DNA of 64,000 nt from Lycium barbarum (GCF_019175385.1 NC_083345.1:11757205-11821204); one strand, 5' to 3'. Positions 1-13,766 are shown, numbered from the stretch's first letter. Notes: generated from the letters alone by a model not told the origin. A program made the numbers and translations.

Positions 1-569
1 CTCCTTAAAGAGAGCGAGATATCTGTGCCTCAGCCGAAGATATTTTTATTTCTTCATTTTATTTTTCAATTGTAATTGTAATTTCATTGTATTATCACCA
101 ACAGTTTCAAAATATTTTCCCAAGATAGAATATCGTGCTGATAACATGTTATAAAATAAAGACTATAAAGTAAAACAAAAAAAAAAACAATTTCTCTTTA
201 AAAACACTTTTCAAAGCTTGTCCAAACGCAAATTGTTGTAATACTATTAGTAAAAACTATTTTTTAAATTAACTAATCAAACACATATAATTACTCTCCA
301 AAAGTACATTTCCGGCCAAAAGTACGTTTTCGGAGATTACTTCTGTCAACATATATATGTAATATATATATATATATATGTAATGGCTCATTTTCTTCAT
401 TTTTATTAATCTTCTTTTGAGGTCCTTCATGCATTTTGAAAAGGAAATAAGTAAAACATTGTGTGTTGTCGACTGTCGAACATTCAATAACAAAAGTGTC
501 TCTCTTCTCCTATGTAGATTTATGGTATTAATATACTATGATTCGAATTGAACATATAATCTTCGCCTT

Positions 570-572
<3 letters not shown>

Positions 573-638
<66 letters not shown>
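573..638. repeat. (TA)n microsatellite
   Basis: An uninterrupted run of about 33 TA dinucleotides. A shorter, slightly interrupted TA tract lies near 350-380. Confidence 0.97.
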
Positions 639-639
<1 letters not shown>

Positions 640-1002
640 AGAATAGGGGTAGGGGAATGGAGAAGAGGATTACCAGGTGGAGAATCAAACTCTCACAGAC
701 ACGATAAAAGTTTAAATGGCCAATCAACTGACCTACTGAGATCTCATCTTCGCTTTATATACATTGAAACAAATATCATTTCCCCGGCCTTAAAATATGA
801 AAAGAAAAATAGAAATTTAAGTTCACATTTTAGTCCAATTTACTTTTCAAGCGTAAAAAAATAACTTTCTGCTGGCTAAAACATTTTAAAATGTAATGTC
901 ATTATTCTAATATGAATAGTAAATATACTTACCATATGGGCTGATCTAAATGCCTAAACTTAACCTTTTTTTTTTTTCAAAAAAGTAAATTAATTGCTTA
1001 AA

Positions 1003-1078
1003 GACCCAAATTCAATCAAATTGACTTTTAAGTATTCTTAGACCCAAATTCATTCAAATTGAATTTTAAGTATTCTTA
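1003..1078. repeat. 38 bp tandem duplication
   Basis: Two adjacent near-identical 38 bp units begin GACCCAAATTCA and end GTATTCTTA. They differ at a few bases. The block lies just outside the LINE 3' end, so it belongs to the pre-insertion sequence. Confidence 0.85.
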
Positions 1079-1360
1079 GTATGTGGTAAGATTTTTTTTT
1101 TTTTTTGTTAAACAGATATTAATATAAGCTAATTAGCTGGCAAGGCAGCTCCATTGTTTGCTGGAGAAAACCTCTGATTTAATATATCCAAAATATTAGT
1201 AGAGTCTAAAATTAAATTATCAGTACCAATATTACATTGATGAATAAATATGGTAAAAGTAGTTCCTTCCATGTCTGTCCAAAAACTTCTATTTGCATAC
1301 ACCGGAGGAACAACATTCACTTTGTAGCACCAAAAGATTGCCCCTTCACTCCCTCATTAA

Positions 1361-1903
1361 TTAGAGCACCTGATTCTGCTCCTTGTACACATGCCTGATA
1401 TGCAAATTCCCTAGCCCCGTCATCATAAATCTGCATTCAAGAATCAAAGCACTGTTATCATGGCCTTTGTCAATCATGAGAATTGCCTCTGTTGAATCAC
1501 TCTCTACAACAATTGGTGTTGGGCTCATCCAAGCTGCTATGGTAGGGCCTTCCAAAATTATTGCAATTTCAGTGTGGGTGTTTGTGGCAATGGGAAGGCT
1601 TTTTATGAACCCAACTATCCAGTCTCCATTTTTGTTCTTAATTACCGCTCTCAGACCCCTAGCCCCTGGGTTTCCTTTGCATGCCCCATCAGTGTTAAGC
1701 TTGTATTGTCCTCTATCAGGGGACATCCATTTTACTTTGATGGTCAGCTTGGGTTTTGGAATAAGGTTATTGCTGATGAGTGGTGTGTATTCCATGGCTT
1801 TTGACCAAGTATCTTTGTGATTTTTGAGGTCCTTTCTATGGTTGAACTGGTTGTTGTTTCTAGTGAGCCAAACCAAAAACAAAAAGGGATGATGTCTTTC
1901 CAA
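1361..1903 (-). pseudogene. LINE ORF2 RNase H-like domain
   Basis: The minus-strand frame contains the plant LINE C-terminal RNase H signature: LNTDGACKGNPG carries the first catalytic Asp and the following Gly-rich turn, and VVESDSTEAI carries another Asp about 80 residues later. Such domains process the RNA/DNA hybrid during reverse transcription. The expected Ala-Glu helix is degraded (TEIAI instead of AE-type). A frameshift separates this part from the remaining C-terminus (1129-1320). It is a dead remnant, not a host RNase H gene. Confidence 0.85.
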
Positions 1904-2038
1904 AGCAAGGAGGAGTCAAATTTTTTGCTCTTGATGGATTCTAGAGTGGTGCTCCAATTATTTGAATTGAATATTATCTTGACTCCTAGGCTATCAGGTT
2001 GACTAAGGTTACAAATATTACCAATTGAAGAAGATGTG

Positions 2039-2738
2039 TTAGATGGTTTCTAGTGAGTTAGTGCAGAAACTGCTAGTGTCTTGTATGTTCAATCCAATGG
2101 AGGAAAGGTAGTGATTGGTTGGGAGTCTCCCGTGGTGGAGGATCCACATGATGTATTTGATTTTGTTGGGAGTGTTCAGTTTCCATATCCAGCTAAAATT
2201 CTCATTTTGGTTCTGGCGGTTTCCTCTGTTAGTGTTACCAATGAGATGGTAGGCAGACTTAGTGGTGAACTTACCATTGTTATTCAATTTCCAAATGATA
2301 TTGTCAGGTCTATTGGGATTTGATGGAAAGAAAACATCTTTGATAGCATTGGTTAGGTGGGGAGGGAGTTCAAAGGATAATTGGTGAAGGTTCCAGTTTC
2401 CATTGTTGTGCATGGAGGCTATATTGATGTGTTCAGAGTTCTGGGGAAAAGGTCCATGGATTAGCTATCTAAGTCTACCTAGATTATGGATCCAGTTGTC
2501 TCCAAAACAAATTGGTCCCTTTTCCATTGTGAATTACATTGAAAAACCCCTTGCTAGAGGTGTTCCACCTTTCCAGTATGGCCTTCCAAGTTCTAGTTTT
2601 ACCCCTGATGTTTTGGGCAGTTCTATAGTATTTGTGGATCAGAGTGGAAGCCCCATTAGCCCTAGGATTCTTGAGAAGTCTCCATGCAAGTCCAGTTATG
2701 AGGGCTTTGTTCTTTATCTCAGCATTTTGGACGCCCAA
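2039..2738 (-). pseudogene. LINE ORF2 zf-RVT (reverse transcriptase zinc-binding) region
   Basis: Two minus-strand frames (2484-2738 and 2039-2413) read as the segment between reverse transcriptase and RNase H in plant LINEs. The first has the GLAWRLLKNP-type motif and the second has the aromatic motif DNIIWKLNNNGKFTTKSAY followed by WIWKLNTPNKIKYIMW. The last motif is typical of the zf-RVT family. The two pieces are out of frame with each other, so the region is broken. Confidence 0.82.
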
Positions 2739-3085
2739 CCTACCCTTGTTTTTTGGTAAGGTGATGGTGTCCCGTCCCAGGAGATTTTTTTTTCTAGCAG
2801 TGGCTCCCCATATGAAATTCCTTTGGGTTCTGTTAATCTGTTTTGTGACTGGAACTGGTAGATTATCTATTGCATCACATGGTTTGGAATGCTACTAAGT
2901 GTGGCTTTTTCTAAGGTGGTTCTGCATGCCATATTAAGGAAATTGGTTTTCCATCCAACCATCCTAGTGTTGAGGTTGTCTATGATAAACTGGAAGTCAG
3001 AAGTTATGGGTTTGCTGTGAAAATGGGGAAACCCAAGTATCTACAAAAGCTATTGCTCAATCTAATTCCTAGACTTTGTGCTATA

Positions 3086-4357
3086 TCAGCTCGTTTGTCC
3101 ATGGGGGTATTGGCAGAAAAGACAACTTTGGATTTTGTGGAAATTGATTCTTTGGCCAGAGTAGAGACTGAAAAAAGCAAGAGTATCTAAGATAGTGTTG
3201 CAGTTGCTTGGGGTTGCTTTTGCAAACAAGGTAAGGTCATCAGCAAAGAATAGATAGGAGATTTTGGGACCTCTTTTACTGATTCCCACATGAGTCCAAT
3301 TTTTGGTAGACATTTGTTGGTCTACTTGCCTAGAAAGCATTTTCATACAGAGTATGAACAGGTAGGGTGAGAGAGGGTCTCCTTGTCTAATACCTCTAGT
3401 GGGGAGAAAATGAGTTGTTTTGCTCCCATTGACAAGGACAGAGATTGTACTAGAATTGATGCAAGAGAGAACAAGATTGCTTAGGTTTTCAGGAAGGTCA
3501 AAGAAAAGGAGCATGTCTTTGATGAAGGACCATTCTATTCTGTCAAAGGCTTTCTTAAAGTCAATCTTCAGAATCATGTTCATGTTTCTTCCTCTCATTT
3601 TCTTGAATTGTAAAATGTATTCTTAGACAATGATTGCATTATCCGAGGCTCTCCTGTTTGAGAGGAAACTGGCCTGGCTAGGCCCAGTGATGTTGGGAAG
3701 GAAAGGTCTGACCCTTAGGATTATGATTTTTGTGATGAGCTTATACATGGTGTTGCACAACCCAATGGGCCTGAAGTTCTTCAAGATGGATGCATTTGGA
3801 GTCTTGGGAATTAGGCAGATATATGTTTTATATTTCTTAGGGTCCATTCTGTATGTAAAAAAAAACATTATGGGAAAAGTTGGTTACTTGTCTTTGAACA
3901 CTTGTCTGGTATTTCTGATAAAACAAAGGGTGTAGACCATTTGGGCCTAGGGCTTTTTTAGGCTTGAAAGAGAAAAAGGCCTGGTGAATCTCACTATCTC
4001 TTAGAGGGGCCCCAGACAGTTTTTGCCACATCATCCAGAATGTTATATCTAGGGTTTGTGATTGCATTACTTCTAAGGGAGGAGAAGTGTTCAGTAGAGT
4101 AAAACTTAAAATAGAAAGAGAGGATTTCAGAAGAGATGGTTGGTTGGTCATAGATCTTGTTTCCAGAATCAGTTCTAAGGGCTAAGATTTTGTTTTTCCT
4201 TCTTCTATTCAAAGTGCTGGTATGGATGAAACTTTTGTTAGAATCTCCTTCAGCAAGCCAGTTAGTCCTAGATTTAAGCTTTCAGAACTCAGCCTCTAGT
4301 CTAAGGATTTCACTAAATTCATCAGTGAGGGTAAGTTCTATGTCTAGTAAGAAGTAG
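3086..4357 (-). pseudogene. LINE ORF2 reverse transcriptase domain
   Basis: Consecutive minus-strand frames encode a non-LTR reverse transcriptase. Visible motifs in order are ALGPNGLHPLFYQKY, RPIGLCNTMYKLITK, FDRIEWSF, TRGIRQGDPLSPYLF and the catalytic FFADDLTLFA at about 3237-3255. The FADD box is the usual LINE polymerase motif. The frames 3994-4212, 3837-4151, 3623-3868 and 3086-3598 overlap or abut out of phase, showing several indels. The enzyme would have copied the LINE RNA at the nicked target. Confidence 0.9.
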
Positions 4358-4581
4358 CTGGTAGGGGAATTTACATACTTTTGAATTCCCTCTATCCTAG
4401 CTAGGATCTTTCTTTTTCTAGTGAAGATGTTTCCAAAGGTAGATTTGCTCTAGATAGTGACTTTTTCTTGAAAGGTGGTAGTTGCTCTGTGAAGGGGGTT
4501 GACAGAGTTGAAATTATTTTGTACAATCCCTATCATGTTTGGATGGCTGCACCGCATTGTTTCAAAGCTGAAGGGTTTGGA

Positions 4582-5292
4582 CTAATTTCTAGAGATGTTG
4601 TTGTCTATGCCTATTAGAAGGGGACAATGGTCAGAGTGAAGCCTAGGCATATGAGTAGTTGTTGCATCAGGGTAAGATGCTATCCAACTGTCATTAGCAA
4701 AACACCTATCTAACCTTTCAAAGATAAGGTCTTGTTTGTTTTTATATCTTTTGGTCGACCAGGTGTATCTGCTACCCTTAAACCCCAAATATACTAAGTT
4801 GCATTTGTTAATACAATCCCAGAAGAGGTTGAATCTCCTTCTACTAATAGGATTTCCTCCAAATTTCTTAGAGACTATCAGAACATCATTGACGTCACCT
4901 CCAACTAGCCATTTTCTCCTGTGGTTTTCCCCAATGGTTATCAAGTTGTCTAGTATTGAAATCAGGACTGACATTAATAGAAAAAAAATCCAATTAGAAG
5001 GGGGGGGGGGGGGTGAAGTACCTGGGCGTTTACATCGACTCCTTGGGCATTTGTGGTGATGTCATCTAACTGCATGAGCTTCTCCTTGTACATGATGACA
5101 ATGCCTCCAGGGAGTCCAATGGCAGGGGACTGAACTATGAAATAAAACCCTAAGTAGTAAGTGAGGGCTCTATGGTCATTCAACTTGGTTTCTAACAGAA
5201 CAAGAATGGACGGGTTGTGGGTATGGACCATTTCCTTATAGTGACAGTGGAAGTCAACATTTTGTGCCCCCTAGTGTTCCAGATGATGAATT
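4582..5292 (-). pseudogene. LINE ORF2 endonuclease (AP-type) domain
   Basis: The minus strand opens with KFIIWNTRG, the characteristic start of plant LINE endonucleases. It continues with ILVLLETKLN (catalytic Glu), LVGGDVNDVL and LHSDHCPLLI, the conserved SDH motif. This exonuclease-endonuclease-phosphatase family nicks the target strand to prime reverse transcription. Two frames (4974-5231 and 4582-4974) are separated by a frameshift next to a run of 13 G at about 5001-5013. The homopolymer is a likely source of the break. Confidence 0.87.
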
Positions 5293-5374
5293 TCATTAGC
5301 AAACTCTTTGTCTTCTAGGAGGTCAGGCTTAGTCCTCTCCCCTTTCTCAGTGGGGTCAAACTTAGGGAATTCCT

Positions 5375-6110
5375 TCAATCCTTCTTCCTCCCAACATTTG
5401 GATTCAACAAAGTTTCAAAGTTTTCAGAGCTTGCTCTTAAGGGGTGCACTATTCCTAGGAGAATGTTTGACACATTTCTCGAGCAAACTGCTATAAGAAT
5501 TTTGCTCCATAGCCCTTTGAATCTTGTTTGGATTGGCTCCTTTAGCAGTATGAATTCTATATTTGATGCTACTAGTTTTTCCAATAGCGCCTCTCGTTGC
5601 TGAGATTTCTCCTTTATTTGGTTCACCACTGTCATCTCCTCTATTTCCCTCTCATGGTCGTTTGAGCTCTTCATCTTCCCTAGCATATTTACATTCACTA
5701 TTGGGATTTGGGTTTAGGGTATTGGTACCGGAGGTGGTGAAAGTTCCAACATTGGTAGTGTTAGGGTTTGGGGTGTTTGAGAGACAAAGCGAGGACTCAT
5801 TGGTGGTATGCAAGGGTTTGGAAAGAACAGTATAGTCTGGGCCATTTGACTCATTTACATGTTGAACTCCACCGGGGTTGGTGGTGGTCCTTCGAACATC
5901 TGGGCCTGAGTCCAAGTCAACAGCCATAACATTGTTCCATAGTTAGTCAGGGCTCTGTTCATTCCTGCTTGGACTATTTGGGCTAAGAATGTTGGGTTTT
6001 GGATATCACTGTTACCCTTTCTTCCCTTATTACTAGGTCTAAGGTCACAGTTTGATCTTGCAATGCCATCTCCAACCAAGAGGTCGGAAGATGTTTTAGT
6101 GGAAGAGTTT
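5375..6110 (-). pseudogene. LINE ORF1 C-terminal / linker region
   Basis: Minus-strand frames at 5855-6079, 5652-5927 and 5375-5698 are low-complexity, Asn/Thr/Pro-rich and out of phase. They lie between the ORF1-like start (13945-14850) and the endonuclease, so by position they are the divergent tail of ORF1. No domain is recognisable. Confidence 0.55.
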
Positions 6111-6861
6111 AGGTGACGAGAGTGAGGCTCTGGTTTGAGGGTGGTTTTTTTTTTATTCTCTATTATTGTTCAGTAAGGTTAGAGAAGTGAGAGAGGGAAT
6201 ATGAGACGTTTGGGTATGATATGGGATAGCATGTTGGGTACTGCAAAAGTTGTTGTTGTTATTAAAGGTCGTACCAATCCCATCATTATAGATTTCCATC
6301 TTCTAAGAGACGGCGAGTGTCATCTCCATAGATATGGAATGATTGTTATGAGCATAAGGACTCCCAATTCTATTGCGTAGGGAATTTTTGTCATTTTTTC
6401 CCTCCAAAAAGTTGTATTTGGAGGGGTGTGTTTAATGATGTCACAAGATTTTTGGTTAATAACTCTTGTGGAGTTATTTTTCCTTTTATTGACCGATTTG
6501 GGTTAGTCAGACGGATTAGAGATGTGTAAGACCCTGGAATCCAAAACGGTGTTGTTTTCATTTAAAGGCTCTTCTTATTGAACGATATCGTTTGGTCTAG
6601 TCAACAAAACCTGAACGCTGTCGCTTGGGTTGTCTTCCCCAAGAATGGAGAAAGCATTTTTTGACAAGTCCTCTTGTCCTTTTCCTCTGCCGGAGTGGTC
6701 TCTTGCTTTCACATTCTTAGTATTGGCAACCCAATGCTTTGGAAGGAACTTACCTGTCACCGTATCAAAAGACTTAACTTGTCCTCTTGACTCGGTGGGG
6801 CTCTTTCCTTCCCCTCCGATCGGCTTTTTTCTGTTTAGTGGAAAGCTTTTTCTTATCGGTG
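6111..6861 (-). other. LINE ORF1 remnant up to the insertion point
   Basis: The stretch belongs to the LINE by position. A minus-strand frame at 6575-6760 begins TGKFLPKHWVANTKNVKARD and is Ser/Asp/Lys-rich, like the linker after an ORF1 zinc knuckle. It ends at the CGGTG sequence (6857-6861) taken as the left copy of the target duplication of the inserted element. Confidence 0.5.
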
Positions 6862-9800
6862 GTGTTATACCCCATTTAAACTGGTCAAAGTAGAGTACAA
6901 CATATTGGTGATTCCTATTTTTTGTTTACTTTAAGGAGTCGCCACCTAATTAATTTAAAAGGTGAATTAGGACACCTAATTATTAACTAAGGTAAAGTTA
7001 AACTAAACCTCCGTTAACTGTCTACTTAATTAGTGTGATTCTAGGTAAGGGTTCTAGATTATCCTAAAGGGAAGAGGTTAGGTATCCTTTAGAATCCATT
7101 AATTATGGTTACCGACCAAACTTAGGTTAATATCAAAAATATAATAAATAATATTTTATAAGTAATTTTAAGAAAGATGTCTCATAGAATGCATATACGT
7201 AATTAAAATAGGGAAAACTTGCAAATAAACAATATAATGCGTTTCTAAACTTGTATAGGGAAATAATTATTTTCAAAGGCCAAAAATCATTTTTTATAAA
7301 TCACACATCTTAATACCATTTTTATTTTAATAAAAAATAATTACGACACAACTTGCGTGGATTTTAAATAAGGAATTTCATAATAGCTTTTAAAAGAAGA
7401 TTTAGCAAATTTGAGCCTTGGATAAAATTATGTTATATGAATATGGCAATGTAAAAAAATCTAGATTTATTCTAAAAAAAAGGGCGTGAGTTTTCTTTCT
7501 CCTTTTATTTATTTTGGTATTAACTATACTCGGCTAAAAATATGCATAATTTGGTAACTCTTGAAAAAATTATTTATAAAATATACTTGAGTTCATATTG
7601 GCATATCCACTACGTTTAAATTTTTTTAAGATAGTAAGAATAAAAACATGATTCCCTTAACTCAAAATATGTGTTCACGCTATTTGAAAATCAGTTGTTC
7701 TAAAAATAAATATTATAGATACTATGAATAATTTAACATAAAGAAAAAAAAGAATGAAACCTATGGAATTAATTGTGGGTTTTCCCCTTAAATTAACTAC
7801 CCATTACACTAAAACTAACCCCACTAATTCATTAGGAATCATCTAAGCTAAGAAAATAAAATGAGACAAAGTGTTAGTCAAGCAATCATATACACAAAAA
7901 AAAATAGAGCCACGGAAATAAGAAGTTTAAATGGGCTTGGCCCATTTTAGAGCTGCTGCGATCTGTTGCTGCTGTTGGGCTTTGGCCCAGTAATTTTTTT
8001 TTTTTTATATATTGCTGCGAACCGGGATTGACTCGAGAGAGGTCATGTTGGGCTTTAGCCCAACACCGAATGCGGAAGAAGACGAGTCCCTTGGACTCGT
8101 ACGCGATGGTCATGCATAAAAACGAAAGAAAAGGATTAGTACGTAATCAATAAATAAGGCTAAACATATATAATGTAAGTTCAAAACAGACCGGTGGATT
8201 ATGTATATACTATGTATATTTGAGTATACTTCGTATATACACATTCATAAGGATACTTAGAAGGTTAGTATCGGAAAGCTTTTGCCCCCGTCTTCCCGAT
8301 GTTGCACAAGTTCCAGGGATTTCATGAATCCCAGGCATGGCTAATACCGGGGAGGGTTCAAGCTTAATCCATAATGACCCACTAATCTCCCACAAATGTA
8401 TCAACTAAGATATACATGTCATATACATATATATGCATAATCAATCATGATATACTTGCAACATGAGAGCTTATAAAATTTTAAACAAGTACAGAAAACA
8501 CAACATGCATTAGCCATGTAATGTAAGAGAAAGAAAGGGCTTAACACACATGAAACAATCACTGATTCGTTTAGTTAAAGACTTGTCATATTTCGTCCAA
8601 ACTTGAGGCCAAAGCATAATTAGATTTCAATCTCTTTTTTAGGCCAACAAGAGAACATAAGAAAAGCACTTGTAAAGCAAAACATATGGAGGCAGATTCA
8701 TTCTCAGATGCTTATCCTAATGAATTAAAGAGGTAAATAGTTTTCAGTTTAATTGAGGTAGATTTTAGAAGAGTAGTAACAGTCTCTTTACAGTTTAGAG
8801 TCAAAATAAGACCAAATCAGAATCTACAGACCAATAAATGAGGTAAGAACCAACACTAAACATCGAGGGAGTAGACATCATATACTCAGAGAGCACATCA
8901 AACTAACAAAGAAAAGGAAGGGTAAAACATGACATGCTATCGGCTTAATACTCACCTTTAACATTAACAACACAACACAACACAATAGATCAGGTAATAC
9001 CTCAGGCATGTCAAACCTTAAGTTCCCGAGATGGCCTTAAATCCATTTAAGTAAAACACAGAATAACACAATCACCTCAAGACTTTTAGGCATATTATTA
9101 CTTTCCCACGGCCAACTTATGCAGAGGTACATTCATTTATTAAAGATCCAAAGGTCACAAGACGATAAACTATCGACAGGAGAAGGGCAGAAATATTACA
9201 ACGCACAGACTTACCAAAATTCTGATAACAGTCAACTCATATACATTAGTTAAACAAAAATTGACTCCCTAGCCTATATTTACAACCTTAAACTGACCTC
9301 ATTACCACATTTTCTCATGGACAAAACTGAAACTAAAAAAGAGGGAAAAGAGGTCTAACTGGGCATTAGGGAACAAAAGGGGAAAATACACTCAAGCAAC
9401 ATACATTCCCAGGAGAACACTGGTCAAAACAGATGACACATTAGGATTCAAGATAGGCTATTTAACATTGTCCAAATACCAAAACAACAGACCAAATAAT
9501 CCACATAGGTAATTCAGTGGCCCTTTTGACATAATAAAACAGGACACACAACTAAACTATCCAACATGCTACTAACGACATGACTGAGTCAGCAAATGAG
9601 ACACATATTTTTATTAAACTAAGTTAACATTTGTATCAGATCAACAAATTGAACCTCAAACTACAATAATTCACTACTGATTTACTAAATAACTAGTGAA
9701 CACTTACTCACATGCTAGGTTATTGAGAATCAAAATTTCAATTAGCAAAAGCACCCACTATACTTAATCATAATTAAACATGGCTTAAGTAATCACAACC

Positions 9801-10547
9801 GAACAGCTGATGCACATTTGAGCATGCTTAAGCAATTATCAATCAGGAAATTAACTAATAAAGGCAACTAAATGCTTATTTACCATATTTAAGCCACTAC
9901 CAATAGACAAACTTATCTAGACAGACATTCAGCAATAGTTTTAACTAAACAGCACAAGTATAAGCATACTAATCTTAACTTAACTACCAAACAATACCTA
10001 AATGCACCCTAATCATGCTTGCGCTACTAATGTTAACTAACAAACTAACACATAGCAGGACAACAAACAAGAATCAAACAGAAAATAAAATAACTAAAGG
10101 GAGGAGGTTCACCTTCTTCGGGTGCAGCGAAGTGGATGCGGGGTCTCCGATACACACTCGAACACTACAAATCTCTAAATTTGTGCGCACTCGGATTCGA
10201 AATAATTCCAGGGGCAAAAGAAAACAGAAAAAATGATTTAGCATCTTTTTGAATCAATATCAAGAATATTGTGACTGCTAAAAATTAATATTTTCTTAGG
10301 GGGGAATTTTTGGGCGGCTAAAGACTTCTATTTCCAGGGGATTCGAGGCGGCTAAAAAACACTCCCTTAAAATGACTCAAGAAAGGATTATTTATAGGAA
10401 TCAACTAGGGTTTTGCTGGGGTTCTAAAACGAAAATTGGGCGGGATTTCTAGTCAAAATATTTTCAAATCAAAACGTTAGGAGGCCCTTTTTCTGTCGTC
10501 GATCAGAAACAACGAAGAAGAAAACAAAAACATTAAACGTGTACTAC

Positions 10548-12888
10548 TGTAACACCCCGTATCTTGGAACTAAGGTTAGACTCATATCATTAGAGTTTTA
10601 GTGGAAACACTAAAGATTTGAACGTTTTGCGAAAATGGTTGATAGGCCTACTTCGGGCAGTGATAACTCTTTGATTAGTTGGGAATTTGGGAAAGTACCC
10701 TTAATGAAAGTTGTAGTATGTAGAAATACCTTTCTAACGATATAAGGACCAAGCCAATCAGAGATCGGAGCAAGGAGATATAATCGTCTCAATATGGCTA
10801 ATAGTAAGGCACTTAAAATTCGATAGAATCGGCCAAATTTTCGATACGTCTGTCTTCCAGTCAAATTCGGTGAAAATGCGTTGGGAATTTGAGGAAACTT
10901 AAAACATGAAAGTTGTAGCCCTTTGAAATAGCTTTCCAACGGTATATTGTGGATCCCAAACAGAGCTCTGTACAAGAAGTTATGTCCATTTTACCGAACA
11001 CTGTGCAGAACCGACACCCGTCGCTCTTTCAGGCGCGTGGGGGCGAGTGGATGGCCCCGCATCGCGGGATGATCGCGCAAGTCTGAGTATTGAGCTGCAG
11101 AACATTGCATGATGGTCTCGCATCGCGGAACCATTGCGAATCGGGTCAAAAGGTCGGGTTACGCGTTTTTAGTTATATCTAAGGTTTGGGGTTTATTTCC
11201 CCAGCACCCCATTCACGAAAAAATTACCCTAAAGTCAATAAGAACAAGTCCCAAGCCTCAAGAACCATACAAGGTAAGTGTTATCATGATTCTAGGTGGA
11301 ATTCAAGTCCCTAATCTCTTTCTAACTTGAGTAAACCCTTCTAATCAATAGATTTGTGAGTGGAACATTATTGTTGGGCGTGAAAACCCTAGAACTTGAA
11401 TTCAAGAGGATTGAACGTCAAAAAGGTAATGTTTCTACACTCTAATCATTCATAATAGTGAATTGATGAGTTCTTGGGAGAATAGTAAATGGGTTTAGTA
11501 AAGAGAATTACACGAACTATAGTAGGGTTTTGAATTGTTGACTTGAGATTGTTATAATGATATGGGTGATGGAGAATGATGTTAATTACATCTAATTGAG
11601 ATTGTAGAATCACCTAGAAGTAATAGACTGGGAATTGGGTGAAGAAACACCATTAATGGAGATTGTGGAGCTTTATGCCCACTAAGTGTTTGATAAAATG
11701 CTTAGATGATCAAAGCATGAATATTATTGCTAATATAGAATCCCTTTGGCTTGTATTGATATAGATCAAAGTTGAAAGGGGTGATGAACATTGTATTACG
11801 CTCAAAGGCTGGAATTAAGGTATGTGAGGCTAACTATCTACGTTAGGGAATATTCATGATTCTCCCTACGCCTCATTCTTCATACTTGTCAGTAATTTGA
11901 CTCAGAATATAGTTTAGCCCTAGTTTCATGATATGATATAGAATTATTATCTTCTAGGGTTGCAGTTACAGAATTCGTTCATGGTTATCACTTTGAACAT
12001 CATGAACTCAACACGTAATCTTTATAGACTTATGCATTATTATCACATGAGTCTCAGTCAGTGTATAACCAGTTATTTGCAAGAGTCCCATAATCAGTAA
12101 CAGCTATCATGCTATCAGCTATAGCCAGTCTCAGTTTTGTAAATTGTTAATGTTGAACACCTGTATCTGTACTTTTGGGCCCTAGGCCACAGTTTATGCA
12201 TACGTATTGCTTGGGCCAGAGGCCACAATTTTTGTGCACATTATTTGGGCCCTAGGCCACAGTTACATTTACAGTTTTACAGGTGATTCTTCATCCAGAA
12301 CAGGGAGTACTTCAGCTTCTCGCTTTCCTGTTTAGTTCAGTTTCAGTTTCAGTTCCAGTATTTTATTGCTTCAGTTTCTTTACATACCAGTACAATTCAA
12401 ATGTACTGATGTCCCTTTTTATTGCTTGGGGGCCTGCATCTCGCGATGCAGGCAACGATATACAGGTTGACGACTCAGCTATTTAGGAGTGCACGTATCA
12501 GCTACTGGTGAGCCCCAAATTCCTTCGGGGCGTTGTCAGCTATCCAGTTATTTCAGTTTATAGACAGCTCTATTATTCAGTACTCTTAGAGGCTTCATAG
12601 ACACAGTTCAGACAATAAGATATTTATTATGTTAGCCTTGTTGGCAGTCGTTCAGTTGTTTGGTTTAGCCATGTTGGCTACTTTCAGATATGTTCAGATT
12701 GTCTAAGTATTTCCGCATTATGATATTTCAGTGAGACTTTTAGTTAATCAGCATGTGTTAGTTTTATTTTATAAATTAGTTATGTTTTGGTATCACATGT
12801 TGATTCAGCAGTCAGTTGGTTCGCTCGGTCATATGCAGTCAGGCATCGGGTGTCGTGTTACGTCCAGGCCCAGGTTCGGGGCGTGACA
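10548..12888. mobile_element. solo-LTR-like insertion (TGTAACACCCCG...GGGGCGTGACA)
   Basis: The segment begins TGTAACACCCCG and ends GGGGCGTGACA: TG...CA ends with a short inverted match, as in LTRs. Flanks are ACTAC (10543-10547) and ACTTC (12889-12893), a 5 bp duplication with one mismatch. No coding domain, primer site or second copy is visible, so a solo LTR is the simplest reading. Inside are a short GCATCGCGG motif repeated near 11060 and 11120, a GGGCCCTAGGCCACA motif repeated between 12170 and 12265, and an imperfect inverted repeat near 12432-12453. Confidence 0.65.
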
Positions 12889-13689
12889 ACTTCGAAAATG
12901 ACAAAAAGAACTGATAAGGAAAACGATTTCAACTTCACAAATCGACGAAACTCATTAAGGTTATCAGATGCAAGCAGAAGAGAAAGAAGAAGCAAACAAA
13001 ACTTAACCTCTTTCAACGGTTAAATCCGGATGGGGGGAAGGACGAGCCATTAATTTCCTTCCCCAAAATGACCATGCGTGGTCTGATAGAGGTGAAAGGC
13101 GTCTGCGATTTTACTGTAATCGTCGGAGAGAGAAAAGGGTAGGTGAGGAGAGAGAGAGAAGGGGAAGGGTGCGACAGATGAAGAAAACGTATAACCCTAA
13201 TGGTTTCCTTTTGTTGAACAAGTCGGGTCGGGTCACCGGGTTAAATGGTTAATGGACTGGGTCGGCTGAAGGGTGGTAGGTTGGGTAGGTTTTTAAACAA
13301 ATGGTGGGCCGGTCCGGTTGTTGAATACTTTGGGATAATTAGATGGGCTGACTGGTAATAGGCTGGTCCGAAAATGTTTATAAATTGATTGGGGCGGATG
13401 GGCTAAAAATATAATTTCTTCTTGTGCCATTTTGGGCTTCTAAATTTGCATAAAAGACTTCCTTCAATTAATTAACGTGTGCCAAAATATTATTTAATGT
13501 AAAAGTATGTATTTATTAGTGCTCAGATAAAAAATAAAATTATATGACGTCGTAATAGCCGTGCGATAATATTTTTTAAGTTCAATCAGTGAATAAACGT
13601 CATTATTTAATTGTGCGAAAATAAATGTGATGCGTGTGCATAATGTGGTAAAAATGCTGCAATGATCATAATGCAAATTATAACAATAC

Positions 13690-13692
<3 letters not shown>

Positions 13693-13765
<73 letters not shown>
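13693..13765. repeat. (TAA)n microsatellite
   Basis: About 24 uninterrupted TAA units near the right end of the 7.1 kb element. Confidence 0.97.

Positions 13766-13766
<1 letters not shown>

Larger units (their letters stand above)
1..1091. other. AT-rich intergenic region, no gene seen
   Basis: No coding region is supportable. The longer open frames here run through the TA microsatellite or AT-rich sequence and have no recognisable domain. The stretch holds two TA-type microsatellites and a 38 bp tandem duplication, listed separately. It ends at the poly(T) run that marks the 3' end of the minus-strand LINE. Confidence 0.7.
1092..6861 (-). mobile_element. LINE (non-LTR retrotransposon), 3' part, decayed
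   Basis: Read on the minus strand, this stretch holds in order: the end of an ORF1-like protein, an apurinic-type endonuclease, a reverse transcriptase, a zf-RVT domain and an RNase H domain. This is the order of plant L1-type LINEs. It ends in a 15 bp poly(A), seen as T at 1092-1106. Frameshifts and stops break every domain, so it is inactive. The 5' part of the same element resumes at 13945-14850, on the other side of a 7.1 kb insertion. I did not find a convincing LINE target-site duplication. Confidence 0.9.

Noticed and set aside
538..864. Open frame across the (TA)n tract with a poly(Tyr-Ile) run
   Set aside because: The frame is produced by the microsatellite; no domain, no codon pattern, no splice context.
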